This document shows, one piece after another, positions 16,423 through 26,091 of a stretch of DNA of 47,697 nt (positions within the stretch are counted from its first letter, which is position 1; the number at the start of each line of letters is the position of its first letter). The position numbers and the translations under genes were made by a program. The notes beneath the pieces were generated by a model. That model did not search any database and was not told the DNA's origin. It worked only from the letters and a program-made list of their open reading frames with translations. Source of the DNA: an uncultured Pseudobutyrivibrio sp. (GTDB lineage: Bacteria; Bacillota; Clostridia; Lachnospirales; Lachnospiraceae); the NCBI GenBank assembly GCA_946403965.1, contig CAMJBT010000022.1, positions 1 through 47,697 on the forward strand, given 5' to 3'.

Positions 16423-16457
16423 AACAAAACTACGCCTATAATTACTTAAAAATAGGC
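16423..16457 (-). terminator. Probable terminator between ynbB and mreB
   Basis: GCCTAT (16434-16439) pairs with ATAGGC (16452-16457) around a 12-base loop, followed on the minus strand by GTAGTTTTGTT. The stem is short and the T-run broken, so this is a moderate call; it would end the long rlmH-to-ynbB transcript. Confidence 0.5.
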
Positions 16458-16487
16458 ATAAAAAGCATAGGCCTTTTAGCAGATATT

Positions 16488-17774
16488 TTAGCACAGTTGT
16501 GATATGTTCACAAGGCGACCATCCACAAGTTTCTGAAGAGACTTAAGGATACCAAGTTTTGCATGATTCCATGTTAATCCGCCCTGGAAAAATGCAGTAT
16601 AAGGCTCTCTAAGTGGTCCATCTGCTGAAAGCTCAATAGATGAACCTGATACAAATGCACCTGCAGCCATAATAACCTTAGAATCATATCCAGGCATATC
16701 CCATGGCTCTGGTGTGACATATGAATCTACCGGTGCAGCAGCCTGGATTCCTTCGCAGAATGCAATCAAACCTTCCGGCTTAAAGAATGAAACAGCCTGA
16801 ATAATGTCATATCTTTCTTCGGTAGAATTTGGTACACAAAGGAAGCCAAGAGGTTCATAAATATTAGCAGCAAATATAGCTCCCTTAAGTGCTCCCGCAA
16901 CAACTGTAGGTGCAAGGAAAAATCCCTGATAAAACGACTGCATAATACCAAGAGAAGCTCCTACTTCCTTACCAAGACCTGGTGATGTAAGACGATGAGC
17001 TGCACTTTCTACACACTCCTTTGTTCCAACTATATATCCACCAATTGGAGCAAGTCCACCACCTGGATTCTTAATCAAAGATCCAACACACATATCAGCA
17101 CCAACTTCAATTGGTTCAATCTTTTCTACAAACTCGCCGTAGCAATTATCTACCATACAAATAATATCCGGCTTAATGCCTTTTATAAATGAAATAAGTT
17201 CTCCAATTTGTTCTACAGATAGAGTTGGACGGTTTGCATATCCTTTTGAACGTTGAATAGTAACAAGCTTTGTACGCTCATTAATTGCAGCTTTGATGCC
17301 ATCATAATCAAAGCCACCATCTTCCCTTAAATCAACCTGTGCATAAGTAACACCATATTCAGCCAATGAGCCATTAGATGGTCTAATTCCGATTACTTCC
17401 TCCAGCGTATCGTATGGTTTTCCTACAGGTGATAAAAGCTCGTCACCAGGACGTAGATTACTCATTAAAGCAAGAGCTAATGCATGAGTTCCGCATGTAA
17501 TCTGTGGACGAACAAGGGCGTCTTCAGCTTTGAAAACAGATGCATATACTTTTTCAAGAGTATCACGACCAATATCTCCATAGCCATAACCAGTTGTTGT
17601 ATTGAAGCATTCAACTGCAACCCTATTTTCTTGCATAGCTCTTAAGACCTTAAGCTGATTATACTCAGCAATATCATCAATTTCTCTGAAGCGCTCTTCA
17701 AGTTTTTCAAGAATACTATTACCGTATTCATATACTTCTTTTGATATACCAAATTCTTTGTAAATACTAAACAC
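16488..17774 (-). CDS. YnbB-type PLP enzyme (methionine gamma-lyase/aluminium resistance family)
   Basis: A 428-residue fold-type I PLP protein of the family annotated as methionine gamma-lyase family or aluminium resistance protein. The cofactor lysine is Lys235 in GSLIKNPGGG, and the CMVDNCYGEF segment (Asp209) binds the cofactor ring. RPQITCGTHALA and GYGYGDIGRD are characteristic. The real substrate is not established for the family. The GTG start overlaps the end of miaA by eight bases. In many clostridia hfq lies between miaA and this gene; here there is no room for it. It ends the mismatch-repair run, followed by a probable terminator. Confidence 0.9.
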   Translation of the reverse strand: MFSIYKEFGISKEVYEYGNSILEKLEERFREIDDIAEYNQLKVLRAMQENRVAVECFNTTTGYGYGDIGRDTLEKVYASVFKAEDALVRPQITCGTHALALALMSNLRPGDELLSPVGKPYDTLEEVIGIRPSNGSLAEYGVTYAQVDLREDGGFDYDGIKAAINERTKLVTIQRSKGYANRPTLSVEQIGELISFIKGIKPDIICMVDNCYGEFVEKIEPIEVGADMCVGSLIKNPGGGLAPIGGYIVGTKECVESAAHRLTSPGLGKEVGASLGIMQSFYQGFFLAPTVVAGALKGAIFAANIYEPLGFLCVPNSTEERYDIIQAVSFFKPEGLIAFCEGIQAAAPVDSYVTPEPWDMPGYDSKVIMAAGAFVSGSSIELSADGPLREPYTAFFQGGLTWNHAKLGILKSLQKLVDGRLVNISQLC

Positions 17775-18714
17775 TATCTATAATTCCTTTCTTCTTTAGC
17801 TCAAACAAAATATGTGAGAGTTGATCTTCAGTAGATAAATAAATAGTTTTATCTATCCAAAGAACTTCTTTTTCTCTTCTAAACCAGGTAAGCTGACGCT
17901 TAGCATAATTTCGGGAGTTTTTCTTGATAAGCTCAACAGCATCTTCTAATGAACGTTCCCCATCAAGATATGAAATAATCTCCTTGTAACCAATTCCATC
18001 CATAGAGGTCATGCCCTTTTTGCAGCCTTTATTAAGAAGTCCTTTTACCTCCTCAAGGAGTCCATCTGCCATCATCTTATCCACTCTATAATTTATACGG
18101 TTATATAATTTTTCTCTGTCATCATTCAAAACAAAATATGCAAAGTTATAATCAGATTCTCGCTGTCTTTCCCTTGCATTATGAACAGAAAATTTTTCTC
18201 CTGTTTGATTATAGTATTCAAGAGCTCTAATAACTCTTTTTCTATTGGCAGCAGGAATAGATTCAGCAGACTCTGGATCAATTTCTAAAAGCTTATCATG
18301 GAGAGCCTCGTTACCATTTTCATCTGCAAATCTCTCCAGACTTTCCCTGTAATTTTTGTCTATCTCCTGCTGTGTAAACTGAATATCATAAAGTATAGCC
18401 TGAATGTAAAAACCAGTTCCTCCACAGATAATAGGGATTTTCCCCCTGGAATAAATATCTTCCATGGCAGCTAAAACCATTTCTTTAAAACGTACCACAT
18501 GAAATTCTTCAGTAGGTTCAATAACATCAATTAAATGATGTTTAACCCCTTCCATTTCTTCAGGCATTATTTTAGCTGTTCCAATATCCATATTCCTGTA
18601 TACCTGCATACAATCTGCAGAGATTATTTCACCATCAATTGCCTTCGCAAGTTTTATGGATAATGAAGTTTTACCTACAGCTGTCGGGCCGGTTAATACA
18701 ACTAATTTTTTCAT
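17767..18714 (-). CDS. miaA: tRNA dimethylallyltransferase
   Basis: A 315-residue enzyme that adds a dimethylallyl group to A37 of tRNAs reading UNN codons. The P-loop GPTAVGKTS (residues 8-16) is followed by ISADCMQVYRNMDIGTAK, which holds the substrate-binding residues, then GGTGFYIQAILYD and GYKEIISYLDG later in the protein. Its start directly abuts mutL (one-base overlap), and it overlaps the YnbB-type gene at its end, so it is co-transcribed with mismatch-repair genes as in many Bacillota. Confidence 0.97.
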   Translation of the reverse strand: MKKLVVLTGPTAVGKTSLSIKLAKAIDGEIISADCMQVYRNMDIGTAKIMPEEMEGVKHHLIDVIEPTEEFHVVRFKEMVLAAMEDIYSRGKIPIICGGTGFYIQAILYDIQFTQQEIDKNYRESLERFADENGNEALHDKLLEIDPESAESIPAANRKRVIRALEYYNQTGEKFSVHNARERQRESDYNFAYFVLNDDREKLYNRINYRVDKMMADGLLEEVKGLLNKGCKKGMTSMDGIGYKEIISYLDGERSLEDAVELIKKNSRNYAKRQLTWFRREKEVLWIDKTIYLSTEDQLSHILFELKKKGIIDSV

Positions 18715-20666
18715 TATATAATCCTTTTAAATTTCTTTCCTAACTCATATTCCGAAAAGGAAATCATTGTTGGTCTACCATGTGGGCAGTGATATGGGTT
18801 TTCAAGAGTCAGTAAGTCGTCAATTAGAGTTTTTATTTCAGGTATGGAAAGCTTATTATTACCTTTTACAGCAGCTTTACAAGACATAGATGCAACTCTT
18901 TCAACAATCATATCAAAAGAATCACTTGCCTTGTAGGATTGACAATCCGCAAGAACCTCCATAAAGAAATCTTTTGGATTAAGATTCAAAAGATTTCCAG
19001 GAACAGCATTTATTGCAAGCTCATTTCCTCCGAAAGATTCAACTCTATAACCAAGCTTTTCAAAGGCATCTCTGTATTGTTCAAAAAGCAGCACATCCTG
19101 AGGAGATAATGATACTATAACGGGCGGACTAACCATCTGAGATGTCATCTCTTGATGCTTCAATCGTTCCATTGTCTTTTCAAATAGTACTTTTTCATGA
19201 GCAGCGTGCTGATCAATGATATACATATTTTTATCGTATTCAACAATCCAATATGTATCGAAGACCTGACCTATTATCTTATGTTCTTTTATGGCTTCTT
19301 TATCAAGGAAGCTAATCTGCTCGTACTTTTCTCCACCCCTATTTTTTTCTGCAAATTTCTTTTCATAGGGAGTATCGTTGTGTATTTGAGTTACAATAGA
19401 CTGTTTTATTCTTTCAAGTCTATCTCTCTCAAATGGCTCAGGCATTTTTTTTACAGCTGGCTTTGCAGCAGAATCATTTACAGCTGTATCCTGATATCCA
19501 CTTTGATTATTTTCGGTATAGGATGTTCTTTCTCCTAATCTTTTACTATTAGACTCCAAAGCGTTTTGTGGACTGATGATTTCTGAATCGTTAGATGTTG
19601 ATGTATTAAATGTATTATTAACTACTAACGGATTCGGCGTAGTCTTATCCTCATCAACTTTAGCTTCTAATATATCCTCACGTTTTCTAAGACGTTTGCT
19701 AATCACCTTTGTAAGGAGTTCACATATTAAACTTTCATTTTCGAAACGAACTTCTTGTTTTGTGGGATGAACATTAACATCCACGGCAGATTCATCAAAA
19801 TTAATATTTAAGACAAAAAATGGGTACTGATGTCCCATGAGGAAACCATAATAGCCCTCTTCGCAAGCTCTCGAAAGAGTATTACTTTTAATATATCTAT
19901 GATTTACAAAAAAATGCTCAAATGCTCGATTACCTCTAGCTATGACAGATTGTCCAATAAATCCATTTATGGATACAATCTCATCTTTATAATCAATATC
20001 AAGAACATTACTTGCAATTGTACGTCCATATATCTGATAGATTGTATCTGATAAAGATCCATTACCAGAAGTCATAAGCTTTTCTTTACCATTAAGCAAA
20101 AACTTAAAGGATATCTCTGGATGAGACAAGGCCAGATGTTCTACAACATCAAACACATAGCTTCCCTCAGTGCTTTCAGATTTTAAAAACTTTTTTCTTG
20201 CTGGTGTATTATAAAACAACTGACGAATAATAAATGTAGTTCCATTTGGTGCCCCAATATCATTTAGAGATATTTCTTTTGCTCCCTCTATAATATAGCT
20301 GGAACCAAGTAGTGCTTCCTGTGTTTTAGTAATTAATTCAACCTTTGAAACTGCAGAAATGCTTGATAAAGCCTCTCCTCTGAAACCAAGAGATCTGATA
20401 CAATTCAAATCCGTTGCATTTTCAATTTTAGAAGTAGTGTGTCTTAAAAAAGCAATTTGAATTTGGTCTTTTTCAATACCTGATCCATTATCTGTAATTC
20501 GAAGATATTCAATACCGCCACCTTTAATTTCAACAGAAATTGCAGTTGCACCTGCATCAATACTATTTTCGATAAGCTCCTTTGATACTGATGAAGGGCG
20601 CTCTACCACTTCACCTGCAGCAATTTTATCAATTGTCTCCTGGCTCAGTACATTTATTTTTCCCAT
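18714..20666 (-). CDS. mutL: DNA mismatch repair protein MutL
   Basis: A 650-residue GHKL ATPase with a C-terminal endonuclease domain. The N-terminal block has IAAGEVVERPSSVSKELIEN, DNGSGI and GFRGEALSSIS. A poorly conserved Ser/Asn-rich linker (about residues 335-445) leads to the nuclease domain with DQHAAHEKVLFE, SCKAAVK and CPHGRP, the metal-site motifs of MutL proteins in bacteria without MutH. It nicks the daughter strand after activation by MutS and the sliding clamp. The ATG is immediately joined to the mutS stop (one-base overlap). Confidence 0.97.
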   Translation of the reverse strand: MGKINVLSQETIDKIAAGEVVERPSSVSKELIENSIDAGATAISVEIKGGGIEYLRITDNGSGIEKDQIQIAFLRHTTSKIENATDLNCIRSLGFRGEALSSISAVSKVELITKTQEALLGSSYIIEGAKEISLNDIGAPNGTTFIIRQLFYNTPARKKFLKSESTEGSYVFDVVEHLALSHPEISFKFLLNGKEKLMTSGNGSLSDTIYQIYGRTIASNVLDIDYKDEIVSINGFIGQSVIARGNRAFEHFFVNHRYIKSNTLSRACEEGYYGFLMGHQYPFFVLNINFDESAVDVNVHPTKQEVRFENESLICELLTKVISKRLRKREDILEAKVDEDKTTPNPLVVNNTFNTSTSNDSEIISPQNALESNSKRLGERTSYTENNQSGYQDTAVNDSAAKPAVKKMPEPFERDRLERIKQSIVTQIHNDTPYEKKFAEKNRGGEKYEQISFLDKEAIKEHKIIGQVFDTYWIVEYDKNMYIIDQHAAHEKVLFEKTMERLKHQEMTSQMVSPPVIVSLSPQDVLLFEQYRDAFEKLGYRVESFGGNELAINAVPGNLLNLNPKDFFMEVLADCQSYKASDSFDMIVERVASMSCKAAVKGNNKLSIPEIKTLIDDLLTLENPYHCPHGRPTMISFSEYELGKKFKRII

Positions 20667-23275
20667 TATTCTACCACCTTATTGTGATATTCAAACAAAA
20701 TATTCATAGCTTCCAAAGGAGTAATTTTTGTAACATCTAATGATTTAAGTCCTGAGATAATTTCAGCCTCATTCTCATTTATAGATACTCCTTCAATTTC
20801 TCTAAGTTTCTCTTCAATATGCTCACGAATTGCAATTCTGTCAGACACAGCTGCAATATCATTTTCATTTAATGAATTTACAATAGTTCGTGCTCTAGTG
20901 AGTACCTCTTCAGGCAATCCAGCCAATCTTGCAACCTGAATACCATAACTTTGATCCGCTCCACCTGAAATAATCTTTCTAAGGAATATTATGTCCTCTC
21001 CAAGTTCCTGAACAGCTATGCAATAATTATGTACCCCCTTTATTTGACCTTCCAATTCTGTAAGTTCATGATAATGAGTTGCAAATAGAGATTTAGCACC
21101 AATTTGATATGCAATATGTTCTACTACAGCCCATGCAATAGATAGACCGTCATATGTAGATGTGCCTCTACCAATTTCATCAAGAATTAAAAGGGACTTG
21201 CTTGTTGCATTATGTAGTATATTTGCAACTTCATTCATCTCTACCATAAAAGTAGACTGACCAGTAGATAGATCATCCGAAGCGCCTACTCTTGTAAAAA
21301 TCCTATCAACAACACCAATCTGGGCTTCTGTGGCAGGAACAAAGCTTCCTATCTGAGCCATAAGAACTATTAAAGCGACCTGTCGCATATAGGTAGATTT
21401 ACCTGCCATATTAGGTCCAGTAATAATGGCAATGGTATTATTTGATAAATCTAGCTGACAATCGTTTGAAATAAATTGATTTGCCTCTATCATTTGTTCT
21501 ACAACAGGATGACGACCTTCTTTTATTTCAATTACACCACGATTATTTATTATTGGTTTAACATAATGATTCTTTTCAGCTACTACTCCAAGGGAAATAA
21601 TAGCATCCAATACTGCTACTGACTTTGCGGTAATTTGAATACGATCAACACTAGCAGCAATAGTATCTCTAACTGTTTTAAAGAACTCATACTCAATAGT
21701 ATTTAATCTGTCTTCAGCACCTAAAATCCTATCTTCTAGTTCTTTCAGTTCTGGAGTGTAATATCTTTCGGCATTTGTAAGGGTCTGTTTTCTAACATAA
21801 TAATCAGGAACCAAATCTTTATAAGAATTTGTAACTTCAAGATAAAATCCAAAAACCTTATTGAATTTGATTTTTAAATTTTTAATTCCAGTTTTCTCTC
21901 GTTCTTTTGCTTCTAAGTCAGCAAGCCATTGTTTGCCATCTATTTTTGCAAGACGAAGCTTATCTACTTCTTCGTTGTAGCCTTTTTTTATGATATCTCC
22001 ATCTCTCGAGGAAATTGGAGGTTCATCATCGATGGCAGAATCAATGAGAAGATACAAATCCTTCATATCATCTATATTGGAATTTAAATCAGTTATTAGA
22101 TGCGAATTAAAACTGTTTAAAATAGTTTTAATTGGTGCCAACATTCCAATGGATTGCTTAAATGCAATTAAATCTCTTGGATTAGCAGATTGATAGGTAA
22201 TTTTGGTAATAAGTCTTTCCAAATCATATACTGATGAAAGATACTCACGTAATTCTTCTCTATCAATTAAAGAATTATTAATTTCTTCGATTGCATCCTG
22301 ACGTCGTATTATTTCATCTACTGATAATAAAGGTTGCTCAATAAAGGTCTTAAGCTGTCTTGCACCCATTGCAGTCTTTGTTTTATCCAAAACCCAAAGC
22401 AATGAGCCGCGTTTTTGTTTATCTCTCATAGTCTCTGTAAGCTCAAGATTTCTTCTTGTTGAGCTATCTAAGAGCATGAATTTACCATCTGTATATGGTG
22501 TAAGATGTGTAAGGTGTGCAAGCTCTGTTTTTTGAGTCTCTTTAAGATAAATAAGCAATGAGCCTGCAGCCACTTTTCCCTGAGGAAAATCCATAAGTCC
22601 AAGGCCTTCAAGGGAATGAGCGTGAAAATGAGAAAGTATTTCTCTAGTACAAAGCACATCGTCATAATATGATTCATCAAGCTTAGATGCCACGCATTCT
22701 ATTTTATTTGAAATCTCATTTAGGTCCAAACCAGATTCAAAAATAGATTTAGAATATATAATTTCTGCAGGATTAAAACGAAAAACCTCATCAATTAACT
22801 TTCTAACACCATCAACCTCTGTAAGATAAAAATCTGCAGTTGAAATATCACACACACTTACACCAAAAACACCTCTATTGTAAAAAAGTGACATGATGTA
22901 ATTGTTACTACCCTCATCTAAAGCTAATTGATCAATATTTGTACCCGGTGTAACAACCCTGATAACTTCTCGCTTAACAAGTCCTTTTGCTTCTTTCGGA
23001 TCCTCCACCTGCTCACAAATTGCAACTTTATAGCCTCTTGAAACAAGCCTGTTTATATATGAGTCGGCCGCATGAAAAGGAACACCACACATAGGAGCTC
23101 TTTCCTCAGCTCCACAGGACTTTCCAGTAAGGGTTAGCTCAAGTTCTTTTGATGCAGTCTTTGCATCATCAAAAAACATCTCATAGAAGTCGCCTAACCT
23201 GTAAAATAAAATGCAATCTTTGTATTCATCTTTAGTTTTTAAATACTCCTGCATCATTGGAGTGTATTCTGCCAC
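20666..23275 (-). CDS. mutS: DNA mismatch repair protein MutS
   Basis: An 869-residue mismatch sensor. The mismatch-binding Phe-X-Glu lies in RLGDFYEMFF near residue 30. Connector, lever and clamp domains follow, then the ABC-type ATPase with Walker A GPNMAGKST, the STFMVEMNEVANIL signature region, Walker B SLLILDEIGRGTSTYDG, and FATHYHEL. The length fits MutS1. It lies 15 bases after the COG2509 flavoprotein gene and is coupled to mutL. Confidence 0.98.
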   Translation of the reverse strand: MAEYTPMMQEYLKTKDEYKDCILFYRLGDFYEMFFDDAKTASKELELTLTGKSCGAEERAPMCGVPFHAADSYINRLVSRGYKVAICEQVEDPKEAKGLVKREVIRVVTPGTNIDQLALDEGSNNYIMSLFYNRGVFGVSVCDISTADFYLTEVDGVRKLIDEVFRFNPAEIIYSKSIFESGLDLNEISNKIECVASKLDESYYDDVLCTREILSHFHAHSLEGLGLMDFPQGKVAAGSLLIYLKETQKTELAHLTHLTPYTDGKFMLLDSSTRRNLELTETMRDKQKRGSLLWVLDKTKTAMGARQLKTFIEQPLLSVDEIIRRQDAIEEINNSLIDREELREYLSSVYDLERLITKITYQSANPRDLIAFKQSIGMLAPIKTILNSFNSHLITDLNSNIDDMKDLYLLIDSAIDDEPPISSRDGDIIKKGYNEEVDKLRLAKIDGKQWLADLEAKEREKTGIKNLKIKFNKVFGFYLEVTNSYKDLVPDYYVRKQTLTNAERYYTPELKELEDRILGAEDRLNTIEYEFFKTVRDTIAASVDRIQITAKSVAVLDAIISLGVVAEKNHYVKPIINNRGVIEIKEGRHPVVEQMIEANQFISNDCQLDLSNNTIAIITGPNMAGKSTYMRQVALIVLMAQIGSFVPATEAQIGVVDRIFTRVGASDDLSTGQSTFMVEMNEVANILHNATSKSLLILDEIGRGTSTYDGLSIAWAVVEHIAYQIGAKSLFATHYHELTELEGQIKGVHNYCIAVQELGEDIIFLRKIISGGADQSYGIQVARLAGLPEEVLTRARTIVNSLNENDIAAVSDRIAIREHIEEKLREIEGVSINENEAEIISGLKSLDVTKITPLEAMNILFEYHNKVVE

Positions 23276-23290
23276 TACATTATCCTACCT

Positions 23291-24874
23291 TTAATTATTT
23301 TTATTTCTTATAACAGCTTCCGATACCTTCAAACCATCCATAGCAGCTGAAGTAATACCGCCTGCATATCCAGCTCCCTCTCCGCATGGATAAAGACCTG
23401 AAATATTTGATTGAAATAGCTCATTTCTATTAATTCTTACAGGAGATGATGTTCTACTTTCTATTCCTGATAGAATAGCGTCATCTCTATCAAATCCATT
23501 TATTTTATGACCAAACTGTTCCATGGCTTCAATAATTGAAGCATTTATATCTTTTGAATAAATATCAGAAAGCAATCCAAAATCAGTTTCACCCTTTGTC
23601 TGAGAACCAAAATCTCCGTAAGCTTTTGTTAAACATCCATTTTTATAATCTCCAAAGAGTTGCTGCGGTATTTTTCCGTTACATAGTTCATATGCCTTTG
23701 CTTCAATACTACGCTGATATTCAATTCCTGAAAGAGGGTTTGTTTTATCAAATTCATTGGCACCAACGGAAACAACAATCGCAGAATTAGCATTACTACT
23801 ATCGCGTTTTGAATAACTCATTCCATTGACAACAAGTTTGTTAGCCTCTGAGGAAGCATTAACAACATAACCACCTGGACACATACAAAAAGAATAAACA
23901 CCTCTACCATTTGCAAGATTGGCCGCCAATTTATATGGAGCTGGCTCCAGTTTTTTGAATTTTGGTCCATACATTATTTCTGAAATCATACTTTGTGGGT
24001 GTTCTATTCTAAAACCAACAGCAAAGTCTTTTGCTTCCATGGCAAACCCTTTATTATAAAGAGTTTTGAAGGTATCTCTTGCACTGTGACCAATTGCAAG
24101 TACCACTGTATCGCAAGAATACTGCTTTTCATCGGTAATTATTCCAACAATCTTTCCATCTTCAATAATGAAATCATTAACCTGACAATTAAAGTGAAAT
24201 TCACCACCAAGTCTTTCTATTTCTTTTCTCATATTGGCAACCACAGTCTTAAGAATATCTGTACCAATGTGAGGTTTACTATCATAAAGAATATTAGATG
24301 GAGCGCCAAATTTAACAAATGTTTCTAAAACAAAAGTATTTCTACCTTGTTTGTCATTTACAAGAGTGTTTAGCTTACCATCAGAAAATGTTCCAGCACC
24401 GCCTTCTCCAAACTGTACATTAGATGCAGTATTTAAGACTCCTGTTTCCCAGAATTGAAGAATATCCTTTGTACGTTCTTCAACCATTTTTCCTCGTTCA
24501 AAAACCACAGGATTCATACCATTCAATGCAAAAATATATGCAGCGAACAAACCTGCAGGCCCACAGCCAACAACAACCGGCGCCTTACCCTTAGCTTCAA
24601 TCTTCTGAAATTCATATTCTCTTTTTTTATAACTGTTTATATTGTTATCTTTTGAAAACTTTTTTAATAATTTGCTTTCAAGAGAAGTATCCAATGCTAC
24701 AGCAACAGAATATACCCAAAATAAAGTAGGCTTTTTTCTAGCATCAATAGAACGTTTTAAAACAGAAATATTTTTAATGTCAGAAGTATTTATTCTAAGT
24801 TTTTTTGCGATTGTTTTTTGAAGTAAAACGTCATCTTCTTCTATTTCAATTTTAATTTGATCAACTTTAATCAT
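23291..24874 (-). CDS. FAD-dependent oxidoreductase, COG2509 type
   Basis: A 527-residue flavoprotein of the uncharacterised FAD-dependent dehydrogenase group. An N-terminal domain of about 95 residues, with a ferredoxin-like pattern and basic patches, precedes the dinucleotide-binding GCGPAGLF (residues 103-110). NVQFGEGGAGTFSDGKLNT, GHSARDTF and the C-terminal GLYPCGEGAGYAGGITSAA are group signatures. The substrate is unknown. Its ribosome-binding site (GAGG) lies in the last codons of the next flavoprotein gene upstream, so the two are tightly coupled. Confidence is high for the family and low for function. Confidence 0.9.
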   Translation of the reverse strand: MIKVDQIKIEIEEDDVLLQKTIAKKLRINTSDIKNISVLKRSIDARKKPTLFWVYSVAVALDTSLESKLLKKFSKDNNINSYKKREYEFQKIEAKGKAPVVVGCGPAGLFAAYIFALNGMNPVVFERGKMVEERTKDILQFWETGVLNTASNVQFGEGGAGTFSDGKLNTLVNDKQGRNTFVLETFVKFGAPSNILYDSKPHIGTDILKTVVANMRKEIERLGGEFHFNCQVNDFIIEDGKIVGIITDEKQYSCDTVVLAIGHSARDTFKTLYNKGFAMEAKDFAVGFRIEHPQSMISEIMYGPKFKKLEPAPYKLAANLANGRGVYSFCMCPGGYVVNASSEANKLVVNGMSYSKRDSSNANSAIVVSVGANEFDKTNPLSGIEYQRSIEAKAYELCNGKIPQQLFGDYKNGCLTKAYGDFGSQTKGETDFGLLSDIYSKDINASIIEAMEQFGHKINGFDRDDAILSGIESRTSSPVRINRNELFQSNISGLYPCGEGAGYAGGITSAAMDGLKVSEAVIRNKNN

Positions 24875-26086
24875 TTAAACCTCATTTATAATAGCATTTG
24901 CTGCAATATCAGCTGATGTATATGCCCAAGTCAAATTATAACCGCCACATATTCCATCAACATCTAAAACTTCACCAATAAAGAATAGGCCTTTCTCTGT
25001 TTTGGCCTCCATAGTGGTTAAATCAATTCCATCCAAATCAACACCACCAGCAGTTACCTGAGAGCTATCAAACCCCTTTGTTCCAGTAATATTAATTGAA
25101 AAATGCTTGAAATTCTGAACAAGATTTTTTATATCCTCATCATCTAATTTGCAAACAAGAGTATCTGGATATATTCTTGAATATGAAACAACTATTTGAA
25201 TAACCTTTTCATTTGCTAATCCAACTAGGGATTTTGTAATATCTAAATTATTATTTCTAGCAAATCTAGACTTCAATTCATTTTCAAGCTCTTGATCGTT
25301 CATAAAAGAAACGAAGTCAACAGATAGCGAAGCCACTTTTTTATCAAGTTCATCTAGCCCAATGAATCGACTAATACACATAACTGGGTAGCCTGAAACA
25401 CCATCCTTATTAAATTGTATCTCGCCTTCACAAGTATGATTTCGATACGTAACAGCTCCAAGGGCTCTTACACCGCCAAGCTCTTTTAAACAAATATCAT
25501 TGCCCGAAAGTCCAACTAATGCTGGAGCAAGTTTAGTCAGCTTAAGGTGATATTTAGAAGCCATTTTATATCCTATTTTTGATGAACCAAGTGTGGCAGC
25601 TGAAAGTCCGCCAGATGCAATACATACCTTTTTTGATAGTATTTTACGTCTGTGAGTTGTCACAGTAAAAATATCAGTTTTAGAAATATCAGTAACACGA
25701 TTATCAAGAAATACATCAATATTTAGTGTTTCAATTTCGTTTTCTAATGCATCTCTAACAGTCTTTGCCTGATTTGTAATTGGATAAAAATAACCATCCA
25801 ACTCTCTTTCAAGAACTCCTATTTCTCGAAGAAAATCTCTCAATTCACACTGTTTATCTGGCATAAAATCCAATATAGAATTACTGTAATAATATTCTGG
25901 CCCCATTCGTCTGTTTGTATAATTACATCTTCCATTTCCAGTTGAAAGTATACGTCTACCCACAACTCTGTTAAGTTCTGTTAAACAGACCAAAAGACCT
26001 GCCCTTGCAAGTTTTATTGCAAGAACAAGTCCTGAAAAGCCAGCACCAACTATACATACATCATATATCTTATTGTCCTGTTCCAT
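24875..26086 (-). CDS. HI0933/BaiN-like flavoprotein
   Basis: A 403-residue NAD(P)/FAD-dependent oxidoreductase of the HI0933 family (annotated as BaiN-like or aminoacetone oxidase family). The FAD-binding motif is GAGFSG (residues 14-19), followed by VVGRRILSTGNGRCNYTN, SGYPVMCISRFI, and TAGGVDLDGID with GLFFIGEVLDVDGICGGYN near the C-terminus. The ATG at 26086 is chosen because GAGGT is seven bases before it; a longer frame would overlap the flippase gene. Its physiological substrate is not known. Two flavoproteins of poorly known function side by side in a repair/envelope operon are unusual. Confidence 0.9.
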   Translation of the reverse strand: MEQDNKIYDVCIVGAGFSGLVLAIKLARAGLLVCLTELNRVVGRRILSTGNGRCNYTNRRMGPEYYYSNSILDFMPDKQCELRDFLREIGVLERELDGYFYPITNQAKTVRDALENEIETLNIDVFLDNRVTDISKTDIFTVTTHRRKILSKKVCIASGGLSAATLGSSKIGYKMASKYHLKLTKLAPALVGLSGNDICLKELGGVRALGAVTYRNHTCEGEIQFNKDGVSGYPVMCISRFIGLDELDKKVASLSVDFVSFMNDQELENELKSRFARNNNLDITKSLVGLANEKVIQIVVSYSRIYPDTLVCKLDDEDIKNLVQNFKHFSINITGTKGFDSSQVTAGGVDLDGIDLTTMEAKTEKGLFFIGEVLDVDGICGGYNLTWAYTSADIAANAIINEV

Positions 26087-26091
26087 ATAAA

